From Nocardioides phosphati (GTDB lineage: Bacteria; Actinomycetota; Actinomycetes; Propionibacteriales; Nocardioidaceae), in assembly GCF_014646375.1 (NCBI RefSeq), contig NZ_BMNI01000008.1, positions 1-64,000 of the forward strand: a stretch of DNA of 64,000 nt, in the 5' to 3' direction. Position numbers and translations under genes: made by a program. Under the pieces are notes generated by a model. The model worked only from the letters and a program-made list of their open reading frames with translations, ran no database searches and was not told the origin of the DNA. Below, one piece after another: positions 30,752-39,656 of the stretch. Every line of letters begins with the position of its first letter. Position 1 is the stretch's first letter.

Positions 30752-32692
30752 ATGACCGTCCCTTCCGCTCCGCGCTCGCTCGCCGACCAGCTGCGTCGGT
30801 GGCCCGAGGAGCGCCTGGCGCACCTGCTGCGCCTCCGCCCCGACCTGGCCACCCCTCCCCCGCAGGACTCCACGCAGCTGGCCTCGCGGGCGGCGACCCG
30901 CGCCTCCACGCTGCGGGCGCTCGACCGGCTCACCCTCGCCGACCTGGCGGTGCTCCACGACCTGGTCGGCCGCGGCGCGACCCCGCGGGCAGAGCTCGAG
31001 GCCGCGGACTCGGTGGCGCGGCTCGAGGAGCTGGCGCTGGTCTGGGAGGGCGAGGACGGGCTGCGGGCGGTCACGGTCGTCGCCGAGCTGCTCGCGCGCG
31101 CGACGGCGCCCGGCGGGCCCGTGCCGGAGCCCGAGCTGGTCACGACTACCCAGTCCCCGACGCTCGTCGCGCGCACGGCCGCGGGCGCGGCGTTCGACGC
31201 CGTACGCCGGATCGAGGTGCTGCTCGACCACTGGGGCACCCAGCCGCCGACGCTCCTGCGGACGGGCGGCCTGGGCGTACGCGACCTGAAGACGGCGGCA
31301 CTGCTGCTCCACGTCGACGAACGCGAGGCTGCCTTCCTCGTCGACGCCGCCGCGTCCGCATCGCTGCTCGCCCCCGGCTCCGTCGGCGAGGCCGACTGCT
31401 GGCTCCCCACCGATGCGTACGACGCGTGGTGCCGCCTCGAGGCCGCCGAGCGGTGGGAGCGGGTCGCCCGCGCGTGGCTGGCCTCGCCCCGCACACCCTC
31501 GAAGGTCGGTGGCCGCGACCTGGCCGGCAAGGCGGTCAACGCGCTCGCACCCGGGCTCGTCGACCCGCACCAGGTCGACACGCGGCTGGTGACCCTGCAG
31601 CAGCTCGCGGAACTGGGCGAGGACACCGGGCTGGCCACCGGCACCGGCCTGCCCTCGCTCGTCGCCCGCGTCCGCTGGCTCCGGCCACGGCGTCCCGCCG
31701 ACCAGCCTGCCCTCGTGGCGTCCGCCGTCGAGGAGGCGTCGGTGCTCGGGCTCGTCGCCATGGGCGTGCTGACGCCCGCCGCACGCGCGCTGCTCGCCGG
31801 CGACGCGGCCGCCGAGGTCCTCGCTCCGCTCCTGCCCGAGCCGCTCGACCACGTGCTGATCCAGGGCGACCTCACCGCGATCGCCCCCGGTCCCCTCCTT
31901 CCCGCGCTCGCCGCGCAGCTGCAGCAGGTGGCCGACGTCGAGTCGCGCGGCGGCGCCACCGTCTACCGCTTCTCCGCCTCGTCGATCCGCCGCGGGCTCG
32001 ACGCGGGCTGGGCCGCGGCGGAGATCCACGACTTCCTCGCGTCGACCTCGCGGACGCCGGTCCCCCAACCGCTGACCTACCTCGTCGACGACACCGCCCG
32101 CACCTACGGCACCGTGCGCGTGGGCTACGCCGAGGCGTTCCTCCGCTCCGACGACGAGGCCGCGCTCGCCCACCTCGTCGCCGACCCGAAGGCGGCACCG
32201 CTCGGCCTCCGCCTGCTCGCACCGACCGTCGTCATCAGCACGGCCCCGATCGACGTCCTCCTCGCGCGCCTCCGCGACCTCGGCCTGGCCCCGGTGGTCG
32301 AGGCCTCCGACGGCACCGTCCACGTCGCCCGCCCCGACTCCCTCCGCTCCCGTACGCCGAAGGCGGTCCCCGCAGGCCGTGACGCCGCCCGCGAGGCCGT
32401 CCAGGTCAGCGCCGCCGTCGCCGCCATCCGCACCGGTGACCGCGTCGCCAGCTCGCGCGGCCGCGACGTCATCGCCAACACCCCTGCCGGCGCCCTCGCC
32501 GCCCTCCGCGCTGCCATCGAGGGCGGCACCAGCGTCGTCATCGAGTACCTCGACAACCACGGCACCCGCTCCGAGCGCATCGTCGACCCCCACCGCGTCG
32601 AGGGCGGCCAGCTCACGGCGTACGACCACCGCAGCGAGGACGAGCGCGCCTTCGCCGTCCACCGCATCGGCTCCGTGCGCCCCACCGACTGA
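30752..32692 (+). CDS. helicase-associated protein with WYL-like C-terminus
   Basis: A 646-residue protein of the helicase C-terminal-associated family that sits next to XPB-type helicases in actinobacteria (M. tuberculosis Rv0862c beside Rv0861c). The N-terminal part (SLADQLRRWPEERLAHLLRLRPDL) and the middle are winged-helix-like. The last 60 residues (TSVVIEYLDNHG, then ERIVDPHRVEGGQLTAYDH) look like a WYL domain, a module that binds nucleic acid or small ligands in DNA-damage regulators. Function is not established; partnership with the next gene is inferred from conserved neighbourhood. Confidence 0.8.
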   Translation: MTVPSAPRSLADQLRRWPEERLAHLLRLRPDLATPPPQDSTQLASRAATRASTLRALDRLTLADLAVLHDLVGRGATPRAELEAADSVARLEELALVWEGEDGLRAVTVVAELLARATAPGGPVPEPELVTTTQSPTLVARTAAGAAFDAVRRIEVLLDHWGTQPPTLLRTGGLGVRDLKTAALLLHVDEREAAFLVDAAASASLLAPGSVGEADCWLPTDAYDAWCRLEAAERWERVARAWLASPRTPSKVGGRDLAGKAVNALAPGLVDPHQVDTRLVTLQQLAELGEDTGLATGTGLPSLVARVRWLRPRRPADQPALVASAVEEASVLGLVAMGVLTPAARALLAGDAAAEVLAPLLPEPLDHVLIQGDLTAIAPGPLLPALAAQLQQVADVESRGGATVYRFSASSIRRGLDAGWAAAEIHDFLASTSRTPVPQPLTYLVDDTARTYGTVRVGYAEAFLRSDDEAALAHLVADPKAAPLGLRLLAPTVVISTAPIDVLLARLRDLGLAPVVEASDGTVHVARPDSLRSRTPKAVPAGRDAAREAVQVSAAVAAIRTGDRVASSRGRDVIANTPAGALAALRAAIEGGTSVVIEYLDNHGTRSERIVDPHRVEGGQLTAYDHRSEDERAFAVHRIGSVRPTD

Positions 32693-32898
32693 CCCGCCGC
32701 GACGACGGGAGCGCGCAAGGCGAGGCAGCGACGAGGTGGCGTGGCGGCCGCGCGCAGCGCCGGGGTCGCCCGGCACTTGAGGGTGCTAGCGAGCGCAGCG
32801 AGCGAGCCCGAAGCCGGGTGAGGCCGGCGCGGAGTGCGGCCGGCGGGCCGCCCCACGGCACGGTCACCACCCACCACCCCACCAACTAGACTCGCGCG

Positions 32899-34539
32899 GT
32901 GAACGACGGCCCCCTCATCGTCCAGTCGGACAAGACCCTCCTCCTCGAGGTCGACCACCCCAAGGCCCCCGAGGCCCGACGGGCGATCGCGCCGTTCGCG
33001 GAGCTCGAGCGGAGCCCGGAGCACATCCACACCTACCGGCTGACCAACCTCGGCCTGTGGAACGCCCGCGCCGCGGGCCACGACGCCGAGCAGGTCGTCG
33101 ACGCGCTCCTCGCCCACAGCCGGTACGCCGTGCCGCACGCGCTGCTCGTCGACGTCGCCGAGACGATGGCGCGCTACGGCCGCCTCACGCTCGAGAAGGA
33201 CCCCGACCACGGCCTCGTGCTGCGCAGCACCGACCGCCCGGTGCTCGAGGAGGTCCTGCGGGCGAAGAAGGTCGCCGGCATGCTCGGCGAGCGCATCGAT
33301 GACGACACGGTTGCCGTGCACGGCTCCGAGCGCGGCAACCTCAAGCAGGCGCTGCTCAAGCTCGGCTGGCCCGCCGAGGACTTCGCCGGGTACGTCGACG
33401 GCGAGGCGCACCCGATCGAGCTCGACCAGAGCGACTGGCACCTGCGCCCTTACCAGGCGGAAGCGGCTGAGTCGTTCTGGCACGGCGGCTCCGGCGTCGT
33501 CGTGCTCCCGTGCGGCGCCGGCAAGACGCTGGTCGGCGCGGCGGCGATGGCCCACGCCAAGGCGACGACGCTGATCCTCGTCACCAACACGGTCTCCGCG
33601 CGCCAGTGGAAGGACGAGCTGGTCAAGCGCACGAGCCTCACCGAGGACGAGATCGGCGAGTACTCCGGCTCCGTGAAGGAGGTCCGGCCGGTCACCATCG
33701 CGACGTACCAGGTGCTGACGATGAAGCGGAAGGGCGCCTTCCCGCACCTCGAGCTGCTCGACGCCCGCGACTGGGGCCTCATCGTGTACGACGAGGTGCA
33801 CCTGCTCCCCGCTCCGATCTTCCGGATGACGGCTGACCTGCAGGCCCGCCGGCGCATCGGCCTGACCGCCACGCTCGTGCGCGAGGACGGCCGCGAGGGC
33901 GACGTCTTCTCGCTGATCGGGCCCAAGCGCTACGACGCTCCGTGGAAGGACATCGAGGCGCAGGGCTACATCGCGCCGGCCGACTGCGTCGAGGTCCGCG
34001 TGACGCTGCCGCACGGCGAGCGGATCGTCTACGCGACCGCCGAGCCGGAGGAGCGCTACCGCCTGGCCGCCTGCACCCACCACAAGATCGACGTGGTCAA
34101 GCGGCTGGTCGAGCAGCACAAGGACCAGCCGACGCTGGTGATCGCGCAGTACCTCGACCAGATCGAGGAGATCGCCGGCGCCCTCGACGCCCCGGTGATC
34201 ACCGGCGAGACCACGGTGAAGGAGCGGCAGCGACTCTTCGACGCGTTCCGCCACGGCGAGGTCGGGCTGCTCGTGGTCAGCAAGGTCGCCAACTTCTCCA
34301 TCGACCTGCCCAGCGCCGAGGTGGCGATCCAGGTCTCGGGCTCCTACGGCTCGCGCCAGGAGGAGGCCCAGCGCCTCGGCCGGCTGCTGCGCCCGGGTCG
34401 CGACGGCAAGGTCGCGCACTTCTACACGATCGTCAGCCGCGACACCGTGGACGCCGACTTCGCGCAGAACCGCCAGCGCTTCCTCGCCGAGCAGGGCTAC
34501 GCCTACCGGATCGTGGACGCGGACGACATCGGGGCATGA
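32899..34539 (+). CDS. XPB/Ssl2-type DNA repair helicase
   Basis: A superfamily 2 DNA helicase, 546 residues, homologous to eukaryotic XPB (ERCC3) and M. tuberculosis Rv0861c, a 3'-5' helicase. N-terminal damage-recognition-like domain (about 1-175), Walker A CGAGKT at 205-210, DEVH box at 298-301, the XPB-specific RED motif at 328-330 and motif VI QRLGRLLRPG at 491-500. It starts at GTG 32899 with no Shine-Dalgarno, so it may be leaderless. It follows the helicase-associated gene after 206 bp. Confidence 0.93.
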   Translation: MNDGPLIVQSDKTLLLEVDHPKAPEARRAIAPFAELERSPEHIHTYRLTNLGLWNARAAGHDAEQVVDALLAHSRYAVPHALLVDVAETMARYGRLTLEKDPDHGLVLRSTDRPVLEEVLRAKKVAGMLGERIDDDTVAVHGSERGNLKQALLKLGWPAEDFAGYVDGEAHPIELDQSDWHLRPYQAEAAESFWHGGSGVVVLPCGAGKTLVGAAAMAHAKATTLILVTNTVSARQWKDELVKRTSLTEDEIGEYSGSVKEVRPVTIATYQVLTMKRKGAFPHLELLDARDWGLIVYDEVHLLPAPIFRMTADLQARRRIGLTATLVREDGREGDVFSLIGPKRYDAPWKDIEAQGYIAPADCVEVRVTLPHGERIVYATAEPEERYRLAACTHHKIDVVKRLVEQHKDQPTLVIAQYLDQIEEIAGALDAPVITGETTVKERQRLFDAFRHGEVGLLVVSKVANFSIDLPSAEVAIQVSGSYGSRQEEAQRLGRLLRPGRDGKVAHFYTIVSRDTVDADFAQNRQRFLAEQGYAYRIVDADDIGA

Positions 34540-34610
34540 CGTCGGGCGTGACCTCGACGTCCGAGGCCGTTCAGGAGACGTGCGGCGCTGGTCCGGTCTA
34601 GCCTCCGCGT

Positions 34611-36017
34611 GTGAAGCGCGTCCTCCGTCCGACCCTCGCCGGCCTGGTCTGCACGGCGCTCCTGCTCCCGGCCGGCTGCTCGCCGTTCGGTGACGACAAG
34701 CCGAAGGGACCGACGTACCCGAAGGCGTGGGATGCGCGGGTGGTGCCCTACGTCAAGCTCGCGGCGAAGCTTCGCCACCTCGAGTTCAAGCACCCGGTGA
34801 AGGTCGAGTTCCAGACGCCGAAGGTCTTCGAGAAGGGGCTCGCCGCCGACGAGGACGACCTCGACGCCAAGGACCGCAAGGAGCTCGAGCAGTTCACCGG
34901 CATGCTGCGGGCGCTCGGCCTCGTGCACGGCAAGGTGGACCTCTTCAAGGAGCAGGACAAGCTGAACCAGGGCGGCACGCTCGCGTACTACTCCTTCGAC
35001 GACAAGCAGATCCGCGTGCGTGGCACGCGGATCACCCCGGCGGTGAGGTCGACGCTCGTGCACGAGCTGGTCCACGTCCTCCAGGACCAGAACTTCGACG
35101 CCGGTGCCCGCAGCAAGAAGCTCTCCGACGCCGACGACAGCTCCGGCATGGCGTACGACGCGCTGGTCGAGGGCGACGCGCGCCGCATCGAGACGAAGTA
35201 CGCCGCCCAGCTCGGCCCGAAGGCCCGCCGCGCGCTGCAACGCGACCGGGACCGGCAGACCGACGACGCCGAGGAGTCGATCAAGGGGGTGCCCGAGGTG
35301 CTCCAGACGATGATGGGCGTCCCCTACGTCCTCGGCGAGGCGCTGCTGGCGGTCGCGACCCTCGACGGCGAGGACGAGGTCGACAAGCTCTTCCGCAAGC
35401 CGCCCACGACGGAGGAGAACCTCGTCGACCCGTTCACGATCACGTGGGACGACGAGCACGCCCGCACGGTGGGCACGCCGACACTGGAGAAGGGGCAGAA
35501 GAAGCTCGACAGCGGCACCTTCGAGTCGACCGGATGGCTCTTCACGCTGGCGGCACGGCTTCCGCTGCCGCAGGCGCTGCAGGCGACCGACGGCTGGGGC
35601 GGCGACCACTACGTCGCCTACACCGAGGACCACCGCACCTGCGTCAAGGTCCGGTACGTCGGCGACACCGCGCGCGACGCCCACGAGTTGCACACCGCGC
35701 TGACCCGGTGGATCGCGCGCGGTCCGGCCGGAACCGCGAGCGTGAAGGAGGTCGGCGACGACGGGCTGCTGTTCACCTCCTGCGACCCGGGCACCGACGC
35801 GAAGGGATCCGGGGAGCACTCCGACGCCGCGCTCGAGCTCGCCGTCAGCCGGACCTACGTCGCCCGGAGCCTGCTCCAGCAGGGGTGGCCGCACCGGCAG
35901 GGCCGCTGCTTCGCGACCGAGCTGGTCAGCCACTTCACGCCCGCGGAGATCCAGGCGAAGACCGCCTCACCCGAGCTGACCGCGCGCTTCCGCGCTGCGG
36001 CGCAACGCTGCCGCTGA
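34611..36017 (+). CDS. lipoprotein with HExxH metalloprotease motif
   Basis: A 468-residue secreted lipoprotein; signal peptide with lipobox LPAGC at C23. HELVH at 151-155, followed by LQDQNFD, is a zincin signature, and EGDA around E187 is a plausible third zinc ligand of a gluzincin. The rest has no domain I can name. It starts at GTG 34611 with no Shine-Dalgarno, 71 bp after the helicase. Likely an extracytoplasmic zinc peptidase; substrate unknown. Confidence 0.75.
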   Translation: MKRVLRPTLAGLVCTALLLPAGCSPFGDDKPKGPTYPKAWDARVVPYVKLAAKLRHLEFKHPVKVEFQTPKVFEKGLAADEDDLDAKDRKELEQFTGMLRALGLVHGKVDLFKEQDKLNQGGTLAYYSFDDKQIRVRGTRITPAVRSTLVHELVHVLQDQNFDAGARSKKLSDADDSSGMAYDALVEGDARRIETKYAAQLGPKARRALQRDRDRQTDDAEESIKGVPEVLQTMMGVPYVLGEALLAVATLDGEDEVDKLFRKPPTTEENLVDPFTITWDDEHARTVGTPTLEKGQKKLDSGTFESTGWLFTLAARLPLPQALQATDGWGGDHYVAYTEDHRTCVKVRYVGDTARDAHELHTALTRWIARGPAGTASVKEVGDDGLLFTSCDPGTDAKGSGEHSDAALELAVSRTYVARSLLQQGWPHRQGRCFATELVSHFTPAEIQAKTASPELTARFRAAAQRCR

Positions 36018-36063
36018 CCGACGATCCGCTGGTCCGGGCGACGCTCGCGTCAGGACGAGAGCG

Positions 36064-36765
36064 TCAGACGTCGGTGTACTGCACGTGCGCCGAGTGGAGC
36101 GCCGCCACGTAGACGCACCGCGTGACGGCGATGGGCCGGTTGCGGTGCAGCGCGCGGCGGCTGATCTGCAGGACCGGGTCGCCGGGCTCGATGCCGAGCA
36201 GCGCGGCCTCGTCGGGCGTGGCCACGGCCGCGGTGAAGACGTCCTCGGCCCAGGTCGGCCGGAGCGCACGGCGGTCGAGGACGGCGTACAGGCTGGCGGG
36301 CATGGCGGGCTGGAGGAAGCCGGGGAGCATGACCTCGTTGAGGAACGTGTCCTCGATGCAGATCGCGACGCCGTCGCCGCGGCGTACGCGCTTCCAGCGG
36401 ATCACCGGGTCGCCGGCGGTGAGGCCGAGGGCGCGCGCGATGCCGGCACCGGCCTTCTCGACGCGGGCGAGCAGCGTGGTGGAGTCGGTGTCGATGCCCC
36501 GCCGGCGCATGTCCTCAGTGAAGCCCTGGATGCCGGTGGCGGGCAGCTGCGGCTCGGCCACGAACGTGCCGCGTCCCGGGCTGCGCTCGAGCAGGCCCTC
36601 GGCAACGAGGGCGTCGACTGCCTGGCGCACCGTCATCCGCGCCACGCCGAACTGCTGGACGAGCTCGCGCTCGGAGGGAAGGGCCGTGCCGGGGTCGGCG
36701 TCGGCGGCGAGGGAGCGCAGGTGGTCGCGGACGAGCACGTACTTCAGCTTGGGCGTACTCGTCAT
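36064..36765 (-). CDS. GntR/HutC-family transcriptional regulator (DasR-like)
   Basis: A 233-residue repressor: N-terminal winged helix (about 5-70, LPSERELVQQFGVARMTVRQAVDAL) and a C-terminal UTRA ligand domain (about 90-230). Among HutC proteins it resembles DasR/NagR sugar-phosphate regulators (GFTEDMRRRGI after the helix-turn-helix). I start at ATG 36765, 8 bases after GGGGG; ATG 36792 is possible. A near-palindrome resembling the DasR operator lies about 90 bp upstream, so autoregulation is likely. No amino-sugar gene is nearby. Confidence 0.85.
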   Translation of the reverse strand: MTSTPKLKYVLVRDHLRSLAADADPGTALPSERELVQQFGVARMTVRQAVDALVAEGLLERSPGRGTFVAEPQLPATGIQGFTEDMRRRGIDTDSTTLLARVEKAGAGIARALGLTAGDPVIRWKRVRRGDGVAICIEDTFLNEVMLPGFLQPAMPASLYAVLDRRALRPTWAEDVFTAAVATPDEAALLGIEPGDPVLQISRRALHRNRPIAVTRCVYVAALHSAHVQYTDV

Positions 36766-36850
36766 CTGCTGCGCCCCCGACCTCGTTTCCATTTGCAGAG
36801 TGTCCTCGATCGGCCCGACGTTGCGGCGCACTCACTGCGGAAATGGCCCA

Positions 36851-36866
36851 ATTGGACTAGGCCACC
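36851..36866. promoter_or_regulatory. DasR-like operator (dre-like site)
   Basis: ATTGGACTAGGCCACC matches 12 of 16 positions of the Streptomyces DasR site ACTGGTCTAGACCACT. Its core TGGACTAGGCCA is a 12-bp palindrome with one mismatched pair. It lies in the 148 bp between the divergent GntR gene and the alkB-family gene. Confidence 0.55.
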
Positions 36867-36913
36867 CCTCGGGGCGATCGAATCTCTGTTCGATCCACTG
36901 CTAGCCTGTGGCC

Positions 36914-37540
36914 ATGAGCGTCGAGTTCCAGGGCGACCTGTTCGACCTGGCCTCCGAGGCGTCACTCGGCCGTCTGCGGGGGTCGGTGCAGCGCACCGTC
37001 CTCGGCGACGGCGCGTGGGTCGACGTACGCCGCTCATGGGTCCGCGGCGCCAGTGACGTCTTCCGGTCCCTCGTCCGCGACGTCCCGTGGCGTGCCGAGC
37101 AGCGCGAGATGTACGACCGCGTGGTCGACGTCCCCCGCCTTGTCCACACGTACGCCGCCGACGACCGCCTCCCCCACCGGCTGCTCACGAGCGCGCGCCA
37201 GGCCCTGACGAACCACTACCTGCCCGAGCTGGGCGAGCCCTTCGAGACGGCCGGGTGCTGCTACTACCGCGACGGGCGTGACTCGGTCGCGTGGCACGGC
37301 GACCGGATCGGCCGCGGCTCGACCGAGGACACGATGGTCGCGATCCTGTCGTTCGGCGACCCCCGCCGGCTGCTGCTGCGGCCGGAGGCGGGCGGCGCCT
37401 CCATCGCCTTCACGATGGGCCACGGCGACCTGCTGGTGATGGGCGGCTCGTGCCAGCGCACCTGGCAGCACGCGGTGCCGAAGGTGGCTGCCTCCGGCCC
37501 CCGCATCAGCGTCCAGTTCCGACCCGCCGGCGTCAGCTGA
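36914..37540 (+). CDS. alkB: AlkB-family 2-oxoglutarate/Fe(II) dioxygenase
   Basis: Oxidative DNA or RNA dealkylation enzyme, 208 residues. Iron ligands are H128 and D130 (WHGD) and H186 (WQHAVP); R197 and R203 (PRISVQFR) bind 2-oxoglutarate. YYRDGRD precedes the HxD motif as in other bacterial AlkB2-like proteins. I use ATG 36914; a GTG 6 bases upstream is in frame. No adaptive-response gene (ada, aidB) lies beside it. It is divergent from the GntR gene. Confidence 0.9.
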   Translation: MSVEFQGDLFDLASEASLGRLRGSVQRTVLGDGAWVDVRRSWVRGASDVFRSLVRDVPWRAEQREMYDRVVDVPRLVHTYAADDRLPHRLLTSARQALTNHYLPELGEPFETAGCCYYRDGRDSVAWHGDRIGRGSTEDTMVAILSFGDPRRLLLRPEAGGASIAFTMGHGDLLVMGGSCQRTWQHAVPKVAASGPRISVQFRPAGVS

Positions 37541-37565
37541 CCCACGGGGCGGACGGGGAAAGGCA

Positions 37566-37593
37566 AAGGGCCCCGGAAGACACCGGGGCCCTT
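37566..37593 (+). terminator. alkB terminator
   Basis: A perfect 11-bp stem (AAGGGCCCCGG / CCGGGGCCCTT) with a 6-base loop, 25 bp after the alkB stop, followed by CTGTT. Confidence 0.75.
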
Positions 37594-37673
37594 CTGTTCG
37601 GCCTGCAGGGTGGAAGCCCCGTTCGGCCGAATACGCCAAGTCTCGCACGCCCGTGGGCCGTGGGTGAAATGCA

Positions 37674-37705
37674 CGAAGGGCCCCGGCCGAAGCCGGAGCC
37701 CTTCG
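37674..37705 (-). terminator. groEL terminator
   Basis: A 14-bp inverted repeat with one mismatch and a CGAA loop, 31 bp beyond the groEL stop on the minus strand. Confidence 0.75.
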
Positions 37706-37735
37706 CGATGCTCTCGAACGGGTCGAGCAGCCGGA

Positions 37736-39523
<1,788 letters not shown>

Positions 39524-39529
39524 TCATGT

Positions 39530-39556
39530 TTAGCACTCGACCCCTGAGAGTGCAAA
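39530..39556 (-). promoter_or_regulatory. CIRCE operator, distal
   Basis: TTAGCACTC-N9-GAGTGCAAA at 39530-39538 and 39548-39556, one base from the full HrcA consensus. It is spaced 35 bp centre to centre from the other CIRCE copy. Confidence 0.9.
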
Positions 39557-39656
39557 GCCCCCGATCGAGTGACACGGGCCGGACGCAGACCTAGGCTGGA
39601 GGCCGGTCGGCTCGGCGGCTCGCTCCACGCCGTCGCCGTCCCTTCCGGAGGAAGCC

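Noticed and set aside
32693..32898. Small gene between the helicase-associated and helicase genes
   Set aside because: The 206 bp holds G+C-rich direct repeats of the AGCGAGCG type and no frame with a start, Shine-Dalgarno and family resemblance.
30623..34419. Long minus-strand frames opposite the helicase-associated and helicase genes
   Set aside because: Translations have no domain, while the plus strand holds XPB motifs.
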